A stretch of 26,179 nt of DNA from JBIICS01 sp044238735. GTDB taxonomy: Bacteria > Bacteroidota > Bacteroidia > UBA4408. The stretch covers positions 1 through 26,179 of the forward strand of contig JBIICS010000028.1 in the NCBI GenBank assembly GCA_044238735.1, read 5' to 3'. The notes under the pieces were generated by a model that was not told the DNA's origin, did not search any database, and saw only the letters and a program-made list of their open reading frames with translations. A program made the position numbers and the translations under genes. This document shows positions 8,565 through 15,548 of this stretch, one piece after another (within the stretch, counting starts at the first letter, position 1; each line of letters begins with the position of its first letter).

Positions 8565-10732
8565 TAGTTTACTCTATTTATTTTAAGTCCTTTAACTGAA
8601 TCCTGGTTCTTTATTTCAAACTCCACTCTCCTGTTCCTGGCTCGTCCATCCGGATTATCCGATCCATCCGTATTTGCATTTGGAGCCAAAGGCAGCTCTT
8701 CCCCTTTGGCGATAATATTTATTTGTTTGCGGTTTACACCCCGAACTACAAAATAATTAAGCACTGCAATGGCTCTTCTTTTCGATAATCTTAAGTTATA
8801 ATCATTGTCGCCTATATGATCTGCATGCCCTATAATATCAATCTTTAATGATTTGTTTGAATTTAATACCTTAGCAAGGGCGTTTAAATAAATATTGTAT
8901 TCGGCTTTAACCAAGGTTTGATTAAACTCGAAAAAAATTCGATTCAAATCAACAACTTGCTCGGCAGGACTTTCTAACTTAGCTTCTGGATTAATTACGG
9001 ACTTATTATCGGAATTCTTTTTTGTTTTACTAACGCTTTCCACACTTGGTTTAACATCTTCCAAAACATTTATTTTATTAACTTGTGCTATTATACTATC
9101 CTTTGTTTTAGGCAAAGATAGATCAATAACTGAATTAAGTTTAGACTCGTTAGATTTTAGAGCAGTAAGATCAACTATCTCCTCATAAGAGGGTAAACCA
9201 GCCGAGGTAAATATTATATGATAAAGTTCGCCACCAGTTAAAATTATTTTATACGCCCCATCCCTAAATGTTACATGGTAAGTAGATTCTAATTCTTTTT
9301 TACTGTCAAACACCTGAATTTTTGCAGCTACCGGTTTACCATTTGCAACAACTTTACCTTCTGTGGTAAACAAATATGTAAACTTATTCATTCTATCGGT
9401 TTCAAACTGATATAAATCAAATTGCCCAAAACCACCCGGTCTGCTGCTGGACATATAACCAATTCTACCATCAATGGAAGTTGTTAAATAAATATCATCT
9501 GAAATAGAATTAATAGGGAATCCCAAGTTTTTAAGAGGCCCAAAGCTACCATTCTCCAAAATATCACAACTAAATAAATCGTAACCACCTATACTGCTGT
9601 GTCCTTGCGAGCTAAAATAAAATACTTTACCATCGTAACTAATAAAAGGAGCATCTTCATCTAATGGAGAATTAATTTCTTTACCTAAATTAATAACCGC
9701 ACCGTAATTACCATCACTTAAAAATGTAGCCCTAAAGATATCCTTTCCACCAACAGAGCCAGCTCGATCAGAAGAAAAATAAATGTATTTTTCATCAGAA
9801 GTCATGCAAGCACTGCCTTCCCAGCTTTCAGAGTTTATTCCATTAAGTTCTCTGAAAAATTCCCATTCCTTATCATTTTTTTTAAGCAAAATAAGATCCC
9901 CCGATTCTTTCCCATTCTTACTTTTATAGACAAACAGATACTTACGATTATTACTTATGGATACGGAGGCATCGTGATGGCCTTTTTTATCGGTATTAAA
10001 CGGGTCGCTCATTCGCGTTGGAACCGACCATTTGTTTTGATCATCCAATGCTATAGAATATACATCTTCGTAATATTCCGTCTGGTGAAGAGCCGATATA
10101 GCGGCAAAAGGATTATTTATTGCCAAACTATCTCCAATAAAAGTATAATACATGGTTTTATATTCTTCCACAATTACCGGTGCATATTCAGCATAAATAG
10201 AATTTACCACTTCACCTAAATTTACCACATTCGTAGAATTAGGCTGCATCATTACCCCCATAGAATTTCTACAATGCGCAATAGCTAAACGAGCATCAGA
10301 GACTTCTTTCTCTAGAGGAAAATTTTTTATAAAGAATTCATAATTTTCGATAGCCTTTGCAAAATCATAATTAAACTGAAATGATTTACCAAGCCAATAA
10401 TAAAGTTCGCCGGATTGAGGATAATTCCTCTTTAGTTCTTCTAGTAAAGGGAGAGCTTCCTTCTCTTCGGTGTTTTCTTTTAAATAACATTGTGCTAACA
10501 GGTATTTAATTAAGGGTTCCGATGGATAAAGTTCAACCAACTCCTCAAATAAAGGGAGGGCGGCAATAAAGTCACCCAATTCAATAAAATAAAGCGCCTG
10601 ATCAAAAGTTCGAGAATCGTTAACATCCATTTGTGTTTTTTCGTTCAACTTTTTAGGAACGAATTGTCCGAACGAATTTTCAAACAAAAAAAGAACATAA
10701 CAGAAAATCAGGGCATATGAAAATTTATTCAT
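8564..10732 (-). CDS. PorE-like outer-membrane protein: TPR, beta-propeller, CRD, OmpA C-terminal
   Basis: From the chosen start the protein has 722 residues. In order: a signal peptide (about 1-22), TPR repeats (about 45-155), a PD40/WD40-like beta-propeller (about 180-445) with blades such as YIYFSSDRAGSVGGKDIF, a carboxypeptidase-regulatory-like domain (about 455-520), a Ser/Lys-rich linker, and an OmpA-type peptidoglycan-binding domain (about 597-707) with the NLRLSKRRA helix. This order matches PorE of the type IX secretion system, which ties the translocon to peptidoglycan, but paralogues with the same plan are common in the phylum. PorE is a lipoprotein; here no lipobox is seen. The ATG at 10730-10732 was preferred over an upstream in-frame start at 10852, which would overlap deoC and spoil the signal peptide. 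It follows deoC by 14 bases. Confidence 0.85.
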   Translation of the reverse strand: MNKFSYALIFCYVLFLFENSFGQFVPKKLNEKTQMDVNDSRTFDQALYFIELGDFIAALPLFEELVELYPSEPLIKYLLAQCYLKENTEEKEALPLLEELKRNYPQSGELYYWLGKSFQFNYDFAKAIENYEFFIKNFPLEKEVSDARLAIAHCRNSMGVMMQPNSTNVVNLGEVVNSIYAEYAPVIVEEYKTMYYTFIGDSLAINNPFAAISALHQTEYYEDVYSIALDDQNKWSVPTRMSDPFNTDKKGHHDASVSISNNRKYLFVYKSKNGKESGDLILLKKNDKEWEFFRELNGINSESWEGSACMTSDEKYIYFSSDRAGSVGGKDIFRATFLSDGNYGAVINLGKEINSPLDEDAPFISYDGKVFYFSSQGHSSIGGYDLFSCDILENGSFGPLKNLGFPINSISDDIYLTTSIDGRIGYMSSSRPGGFGQFDLYQFETDRMNKFTYLFTTEGKVVANGKPVAAKIQVFDSKKELESTYHVTFRDGAYKIILTGGELYHIIFTSAGLPSYEEIVDLTALKSNESKLNSVIDLSLPKTKDSIIAQVNKINVLEDVKPSVESVSKTKKNSDNKSVINPEAKLESPAEQVVDLNRIFFEFNQTLVKAEYNIYLNALAKVLNSNKSLKIDIIGHADHIGDNDYNLRLSKRRAIAVLNYFVVRGVNRKQINIIAKGEELPLAPNANTDGSDNPDGRARNRRVEFEIKNQDSVKGLKINRVN

Positions 10733-10746
10733 GAACGAATGATTAA

Positions 10747-11661
10747 TTAGTCTTTTGAAAAATAATCGGCGCTTTGATATACACCAGTAATTTCTTTGGC
10801 AATTTGCATTAACAAATCGTTTGCTAAACTTGAGGCTCCAAAACGAAACCAATGATTATTTAACCAGGCCTCGCCCAATGTTTCGCGCACCATAACTAAA
10901 TAATTTAAGGCTGTTTTAGCATTCGAAATTCCACCGGCTGGTTTCATGCCAACCATCCTCCCGGTTTCATAATAAAAATCACGAATAGCCTCTAGCATTA
11001 CCAATGAAACCGGCTGAGTAGCAGCAGGCTGAATTTTACCAGTTGATGTTTTTATAAAATCGGCACCGGCGTGCATGGCTATTTCACTCGCTTTTCTAAC
11101 ATTGTCTAAAGTAGAAAGTTCGCCTGTTTCAAAAATAACTTTTAAACGCGCCTTTGTTTCGCATAATTCTTTAATAGCGGCTATCTCATCAAATACAAAA
11201 TTGTAATTACCTTTTAAAAACTCACCACGCGAAATAACCATATCAATTTCATCTGCACCTTGATTAATGGCCATTAATGTATCCGCCTTCTTTATACTAA
11301 ATGGTGCATTACCACTGGGAAAAGCTGTTGAAACTGATGCAACTTTTACACTACTGCCGGCTAATGCCTCTTTAGCCACTTTTACATAAGTAGGATATAC
11401 ACATACAGCTGCAGTAGGAGGCAAATCGGGCAAACTATCATGAGGATGCATAGCCTTATAACACATTTGTCTGATTTTTCCTTCTGTGTCCTTTCCTTCT
11501 AAAGTAGTAAGATCAATCATATTAAGAGCAAGCTTTAAAGCCTGCATTTTAGAAGATTTCTTGATACTTCTTGAATTTAATCTAGCCACCCGCTCTTCTA
11601 CACCTACCTGATCAATTGTAATTGTTTTAGTAAAATCCGGTATTCGTTTGGTTTTAATCAT
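10747..11661 (-). CDS. deoC: Deoxyribose-phosphate aldolase (DeoC)
   Basis: This 304-residue class I aldolase cleaves 2-deoxyribose 5-phosphate to glyceraldehyde 3-phosphate and acetaldehyde in deoxynucleoside salvage. The Schiff-base lysine is K204 in FIKTSTGK, the second lysine K240 is in MKPAGGIS, and the aspartate D140 lies in EIDMV, with spacing like that of characterised DeoC enzymes. The protein is longer than the 250-260 residue enterobacterial form because of an N-terminal extension of about 40 residues, typical of the long DeoC subgroup. It is the first gene of a minus-strand unit running into the PorE-like protein, coaD and the TlpA-like gene. A weak promoter lies just upstream. 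Confidence 0.95.
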   Translation of the reverse strand: MIKTKRIPDFTKTITIDQVGVEERVARLNSRSIKKSSKMQALKLALNMIDLTTLEGKDTEGKIRQMCYKAMHPHDSLPDLPPTAAVCVYPTYVKVAKEALAGSSVKVASVSTAFPSGNAPFSIKKADTLMAINQGADEIDMVISRGEFLKGNYNFVFDEIAAIKELCETKARLKVIFETGELSTLDNVRKASEIAMHAGADFIKTSTGKIQPAATQPVSLVMLEAIRDFYYETGRMVGMKPAGGISNAKTALNYLVMVRETLGEAWLNNHWFRFGASSLANDLLMQIAKEITGVYQSADYFSKD

Positions 11662-11680
11662 GGCAAGTTGATTTAATTAC

Positions 11681-11712
11681 TAAATATACAAAATGAGGTT
11701 CTATTTACCCAA
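11681..11712 (-). promoter_or_regulatory. Weak candidate promoter for deoC
   Basis: On the minus strand a TTG (11710-11712) is followed 21 bases later by TATATTTA (11681-11688), one mismatch from the Bacteroidota -7 box TAnnTTTG. The spacing is two bases longer than the usual 19. It lies about 20 bases upstream of the deoC ATG. This is a motif match only. Confidence 0.3.
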
Positions 11713-12011
11713 TAAGATTCTAGTGTTAAATTAATATTTTAGTCTATCAAAAAAAATAAACTGAAAAGCTAACACCTTAAAGTAGTTGTAAGAAAGGAGT
11801 TAAAAGACATCATTCAATATAAAAAAACTAAAAACTCTAAATTATTAAGGCTCTCAGTCTTAACCAAACTCAAACCCAATTGGCTTCCCATAAGAGAGCG
11901 TATTGGAAGCTAAATGACCAAGGATGAAGAATTTTATAGGCTGTTATTGCAGACTGTTAATTAGTATTTTTATTAACGCTTAACGTACATCTGAATAAAT
12001 GATTGCAATAA

Positions 12012-12025
12012 GAGGTAAAAACCTC
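12012..12025 (-). terminator. Small hairpin downstream of the desaturase
   Basis: A perfect five-base inverted repeat, GAGGT and ACCTC, encloses a four-base loop about 30 bases past the desaturase stop codon. On the minus strand it is not followed by a clear T run, so it is a poor intrinsic terminator. It is listed as the only stem near the end of that transcript, apart from an AT-rich palindrome spanning the stop codon (12052-12068). Confidence 0.25.
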
Positions 12026-12054
12026 AAATGCATAAAAACATCAGAAGTGGGAAA

Positions 12055-13167
12055 CTATTCAATAGTTTGTTTCAATACATTAGGTTTACCAAAATATCCA
12101 AGTAAACGCAAATGACTTTTAAAAGCATTAGTAAAGGTTTTACTTTCGAGATACGGAACATTAAATTCGTTACACGTACTTTGAACAATTTTAGAAATTT
12201 CAGGATAATGAACATGGCATACTCTTGGAAAAAGATGGTGTTCAACCTGATAGTTTAAACCACCTAAATACCAGGTTAAAAACATATTATCTCTCGAAAA
12301 ATTAACAGTGGTATTTAACTGATGTATGGCCCAATCGTTTTCAATAATCCCCTCATCGGGTAACGGATGCGTGGTACCCTCAACGGTATGTGCCAATTGA
12401 AAAACAACCGATAAAATTAAACCAGCCGTAATGTGCATGAATAAAAAACCCATTATAACATTAAACGCACTTACGTTGAGAATAAAAATTGGGATAACTA
12501 AGGAGTAAGAAAAATAGAAAATTTTTGAAATACTAATTCTAATAAACATCCAACTTCTTTTACTACCTTTTATACTATCTACCCCTTGTTTGTTATACTT
12601 AATAAACTGAACCAGATCTTTTAATAAAGCCCAATAGAGTGTGAGAATAGAATAAAAAAAGAATACATACACAATCTGAAATTTATGATACCATTTAGTT
12701 TCTCCATGAGGAGAAAATTTCAAAACCAGCTTATCCTCTATATCATCATCCATTTCATGAATGTTAGTGTAGGTATGATGTAAAATATTGTGTTGTAATT
12801 TCCAGTTGTGAACTGCCCCGCCAACTAAATTTAGCGTGTACCCCATTAATACATTTACTAAATTGTGTTTAGAATAAGAGCCATGGTTTGCATCATGCAT
12901 TACCGACATACCAATACCCGCCAATGCGGTGCCCATAACCATAGAAAGTAAAATATAATTTAAATTAGAAAGATTCCCAAAATATAAAACCCCTATGATT
13001 GAAAGGTATCCACCAATTAAAACGAAAGATTTAAAATACATTTTTAAATTTCCGGATTCGGATATGTTGTTTTCTGTAAAGTATCCCTCTACCCGATCGC
13101 GCAGAATTTTGTAAAAATCCTGCTGATGATGAGCTTTCTTAAATTTCACTTTGCCTTTTTTCTTCAT
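12055..13167 (-). CDS. Membrane fatty acid desaturase
   Basis: This 370-residue integral membrane di-iron desaturase should introduce a double bond into acyl chains (lipid or acyl-CoA linked). The three histidine boxes are present: HDANH (91-95), HNILHH (126-131) and QVEHH (307-311). Hydrophobic segments lie at about 48-90, 160-185 and 215-260. In the third box the first His is replaced by Gln, as seen in front-end desaturases of the delta-5/delta-6 type and in the DesA3-like bacterial family. No cytochrome b5 domain is fused, so an external electron donor is needed and none is encoded nearby. Regiospecificity cannot be read from the sequence. It is 102 bases downstream of the secreted cupin, likely its own transcript. 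Confidence 0.9.
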   Translation of the reverse strand: MKKKGKVKFKKAHHQQDFYKILRDRVEGYFTENNISESGNLKMYFKSFVLIGGYLSIIGVLYFGNLSNLNYILLSMVMGTALAGIGMSVMHDANHGSYSKHNLVNVLMGYTLNLVGGAVHNWKLQHNILHHTYTNIHEMDDDIEDKLVLKFSPHGETKWYHKFQIVYVFFFYSILTLYWALLKDLVQFIKYNKQGVDSIKGSKRSWMFIRISISKIFYFSYSLVIPIFILNVSAFNVIMGFLFMHITAGLILSVVFQLAHTVEGTTHPLPDEGIIENDWAIHQLNTTVNFSRDNMFLTWYLGGLNYQVEHHLFPRVCHVHYPEISKIVQSTCNEFNVPYLESKTFTNAFKSHLRLLGYFGKPNVLKQTIE

Positions 13168-13269
13168 TAGGATAATTTTTTTACAATTTAGCCCTTATAA
13201 TTCTTAATTCCTATTTAAGTTTTTATTAAATGTAAACAAGCTGAATTAATTTTAACAGTATAACATTTA

Positions 13270-13674
13270 TTATTCTAACATTAACCGATCGCTACCGTCA
13301 AATTGAGGCGATTGAATCGATAAAACTTTTAGCAATTCTCCCTCCATAACTATTACTTTATGAGGGGTTTTAAGAGGTATTGAAATTATATCACCGATTG
13401 CAATTTCAAATTCAGTGGTACCTAAAATCATTTTTGCTTTTCCTTCCAGAACATAAACCTGTTCGGTATGAAATTGATGTTTATGCATCTTTACTTCCTT
13501 TTTTATCCAAATACAGAATACAGAAGATAAAGAGTCGGAATAAAGTTTTTCAGACCACACATTATCAAAATCCCTGTTAGGTTTAAGCATTTTAGCTTTG
13601 TGAACTAAAGATGATTCCTGAGCTAATAAAATAGTTGAAAAAAAGAAGTGTATTATAAAAAAAAATCCCCTCAA
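13270..13674 (-). CDS. Secreted cupin-domain protein
   Basis: This 134-residue protein has a signal peptide (about 1-18, ending LLA before QES) and a single cupin_2 barrel. The first cupin motif is complete (H64, H66, E71 and G78 in the HxHx4Ex6G pattern) and the second has G94, P100 and H105, so a metal-binding site is likely. The substrate or enzymatic role cannot be told from the sequence; exported single cupins of this kind are poorly characterised. It starts 11 bases after the ribH stop and is probably co-transcribed with the TPR gene and ribH, though nothing links it to flavin synthesis beyond position. Confidence 0.8.
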   Translation of the reverse strand: MRGFFFIIHFFFSTILLAQESSLVHKAKMLKPNRDFDNVWSEKLYSDSLSSVFCIWIKKEVKMHKHQFHTEQVYVLEGKAKMILGTTEFEIAIGDIISIPLKTPHKVIVMEGELLKVLSIQSPQFDGSDRLMLE

Positions 13675-13685
13675 AAATATAGCTA

Positions 13686-14183
13686 TTACACATTTAAGCT
13701 TTTCTGAAAATGCACCATTCGAATGGCGGTAATGGCTGCTTCAACACCTTTATTTCCGTGCTTTCCACCCGAACGATCTTTAGATTGCTGTAAAGTATTA
13801 TCCGTTAAAACTCCAAAAATGACGGGCTTATTAAATTTTAAGGCCACCTCCATAATTCCTTGAGTTACGCCATTGCATACAAAATCAAAATGACGGGTAT
13901 CACCTTGTATTACACAGCCCAAACAAATTACAGCATCAATCTTTTTGTTGTTAAGCAGGAGCGACTGAGCTCCAACCGGTAATTCAAAAGCACCGGGAAC
14001 TTTAAGATGCAAAACATCTTTAGATTTAGCTCCATTCGCCGTTAAAGTTGAAAAAGCCCCTTTTGCCAGGTTATCCGTAATTTGGTTATTCCATTCGGAT
14101 TGTAAAATAGCAAAAACCATCCCTTTTGCGTTGGGGATGGCTTTTTTATTGTAATCCGAAAGATTTTTATTTTTTGTAGCCAT
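13686..14183 (-). CDS. ribH: 6,7-dimethyl-8-ribityllumazine synthase (RibH)
   Basis: This 165-residue enzyme condenses 5-amino-6-ribitylaminouracil with 3,4-dihydroxy-2-butanone 4-phosphate, the penultimate step of riboflavin synthesis. Family signatures are VPGAFELPVGAQ (62-73), the catalytic segment GDTRHFDFV (94-102) with the general acid/base H98, and SGGKHGNKG towards the C-terminus. W31 sits where the stacking aromatic residue is found. The start codon shares one base with the stop of the upstream TPR gene (TAATG). Length and motifs are normal, and the assignment is firm. Confidence 0.96.
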   Translation of the reverse strand: MATKNKNLSDYNKKAIPNAKGMVFAILQSEWNNQITDNLAKGAFSTLTANGAKSKDVLHLKVPGAFELPVGAQSLLLNNKKIDAVICLGCVIQGDTRHFDFVCNGVTQGIMEVALKFNKPVIFGVLTDNTLQQSKDRSGGKHGNKGVEAAITAIRMVHFQKSLNV

Positions 14184-14875
14184 TAGGATTTGGCCGAATT
14201 TAACATAGCTTTAGCTCGTGCAATATATTTATCTATATTTCTACCCTCGTTAGAATTGGGGTATTCACTCTTAATTTGCTCATAAACTTTAAGGGCATTC
14301 GTATAATTACTCAAATCTTCATATGTTAATCCAGCCTTCATTAAAAAAACAGGAGTAGTAAAGTTATTACTTTTCATTTGAGCAGCATTTAAATACGAGG
14401 ATACTGCTTCTTCGGCATTCCCCAATTCACTGTATGCATCACCCATTGCACCATTAGCCATGGGAGCCAAAATCATATCATTACTCTCAAACTCTTTAAG
14501 CTCGGTAATTGCTTCTTCAAATTTTCCTTTTTTCAGATAGCAACAACCTAGATAGTAATGAGCAAGGTTCGCAGATTTAGTAAACCCATATTCTTCGATA
14601 ATATATTTAAATCCGAAGTAATTTCCATCACCATTAATTGCTTTATCAATTGAGTCCTTCGCAAAATACTGTTCAGCAAAGAACATATCTTTTTGGGCCT
14701 CTGCCTCTTTAGGTTCAAGTATTAGATATTTATAACCGAAATAACCACCAACAATACCTACAATAGCCAATAGTATAATGGACAAGCTTTTCTTGTTTTC
14801 CTCAATATATTTTTCGGTTTTGGTGTAAACCTCTTCTACTTTAAAATTTTCTTCAGTTTTTAATTCCTGCGACAT
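14183..14875 (-). CDS. Membrane-anchored TPR protein upstream of ribH
   Basis: This 230-residue protein has a charged cytoplasmic N-terminus (about 1-29), one transmembrane helix (about 31-52) and a C-terminal region of TPR repeats (about 60-225; for example LAHYYLGCCYLKKGKFEEAI and ANGAMGDAYSELGNAEEAV). The plan resembles YfgM-type ancillary proteins: an N-in membrane anchor with periplasmic TPRs. A role in envelope protein handling is plausible but unproven. It is translationally coupled to ribH by a TAATG overlap and is preceded by a promoter that fits the Bacteroidota consensus exactly. Confidence 0.8.
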   Translation of the reverse strand: MSQELKTEENFKVEEVYTKTEKYIEENKKSLSIILLAIVGIVGGYFGYKYLILEPKEAEAQKDMFFAEQYFAKDSIDKAINGDGNYFGFKYIIEEYGFTKSANLAHYYLGCCYLKKGKFEEAITELKEFESNDMILAPMANGAMGDAYSELGNAEEAVSSYLNAAQMKSNNFTTPVFLMKAGLTYEDLSNYTNALKVYEQIKSEYPNSNEGRNIDKYIARAKAMLNSAKS

Positions 14876-14895
14876 GAGTTTATTTTTAAGAACGG

Positions 14896-14925
14896 CAAAT
14901 TTAAACTTTTTTTGCTTTTAAACAA
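14896..14925 (-). promoter_or_regulatory. Bacteroidota-type promoter for the TPR-ribH-cupin unit
   Basis: On the minus strand a TTG (14923-14925) is followed after exactly 19 bases by TAAATTTG (14896-14903), matching TTG-N19-TAnnTTTG, the consensus of the main sigma factor in this phylum. The transcript would start about 7 bases further, giving a short leader before the ATG at 14875. It is the cleanest promoter in the window. Confidence 0.65.
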
Positions 14926-14938
14926 TCATTAACAAGCT

Positions 14939-15340
14939 TTAAATTCTTTCAATATTCATTACAGTAGCTTCACCGGTTGTACATACCGTTCCGGTAGAAT
15001 CTATAATGGTAGTTTCAATAATTGCCCTATGTTTGTCTTTTAGAATCTCTTTAACGGTAAAAACGGCCTCGTATGGGGTATCAACATACATGGGCTTCAT
15101 AAAAGTTAACGACTGCTTTAAATAGATAGTTCCCTCTCCCGGAAAAAGCGTTCCAAAAACCTTACTAAATAAAGAAGCGCCCAACATACCATGCATTATA
15201 GGGCGTTTAAACATAGTTTTAGCGGCATACTCAGCATCTAAATGAACGGGATTACGATCACCGGTTACAGCGGCAAACTGATCTACTTCAGATTGACTAA
15301 AACTGAAAGCGTGCTTATAAATTTGATTAATCTCTAACAT
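14939..15340 (-). CDS. phaJ: MaoC-like (R)-specific enoyl-CoA hydratase (PhaJ type)
   Basis: This 133-residue single hot-dog protein should hydrate trans-2-enoyl-CoA to (R)-3-hydroxyacyl-CoA, the monomer for PHA synthesis. The hydratase-2 motif is intact: FAAVTGDRNPVHLDAEYA (22-39) with catalytic D28 and H33 at the same five-residue spacing as in characterised PhaJ. The MHGML segment (49-53) is also typical. It is divergent from phaE across a 208-base spacer, which strongly supports a PHA role rather than another MaoC function. Length is normal for PhaJ (about 134). The alternative is a general MaoC dehydratase of fatty acid metabolism. Confidence 0.85.
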   Translation of the reverse strand: MLEINQIYKHAFSFSQSEVDQFAAVTGDRNPVHLDAEYAAKTMFKRPIMHGMLGASLFSKVFGTLFPGEGTIYLKQSLTFMKPMYVDTPYEAVFTVKEILKDKHRAIIETTIIDSTGTVCTTGEATVMNIERI

Positions 15341-15548
15341 AAATTACTTTTTTTTGAGTGTGCTAAATTACATTATGTAAGTGATTAATAGATAAAAAGA
15401 TTAATAAAATCGATTAAACATATGATTTTTTCATTTTTTTAAAGAAAATTTAACGTTAACTATTGACAAGACTAAAAAAAAAGACGAAATTTATACCCGA
15501 ATAAAAAATTAAAAACTTTATACCTATAATAAATAACAACTCCTAAAC
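15341..15548. promoter_or_regulatory. Divergent phaJ-phaE control region with two palindromes
   Basis: This 208-base, very AT-rich spacer separates phaJ from phaE. It holds an interrupted palindrome TTACAT-T-ATGTAA (15368-15380), about 28 bases from the phaJ start, and a perfect ten-base palindrome TTAACGTTAA (15450-15459) followed by TTGACA (15463-15468). No exact TAnnTTTG box is present in either direction. The palindromes could be regulator sites, but in such AT-rich DNA short ones also arise by chance. Confidence 0.4.

Larger units (their letters stand above)
11662..12054. other. 393-base intergenic region with no clear gene
   Basis: The stretch between deoC and the desaturase stop holds no complete gene that I can support. 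Visible elements are the weak deoC promoter, an imperfect hairpin (arms 11880-11888 and 11905-11913, nine pairs including one G-U, plus three more pairs after a mismatch), a small GAGGT/ACCTC hairpin at 12012-12025, and a 46-codon plus-strand open stretch (11773-11913) without ATG, GTG or TTG start, reading for example KPNWLPIRERIGS near its end. It could be a gene remnant or an uncharacterised small RNA locus, or plain spacer. Confidence 0.5.

Noticed and set aside
10733..10852. Forty extra N-terminal residues for the OmpA-family protein
   Set aside because: The extension overlaps the end of deoC, is basic and unlike a signal peptide, and places the real hydrophobic signal internally. The ATG at 10730-10732 gives a good signal peptide.
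12052..12068. AAACTAT-TCA-ATAGTTT palindrome as a terminator
   Set aside because: It spans the desaturase stop codon, has only one GC pair per arm and no T run in the right place. It is more likely chance in AT-rich DNA.
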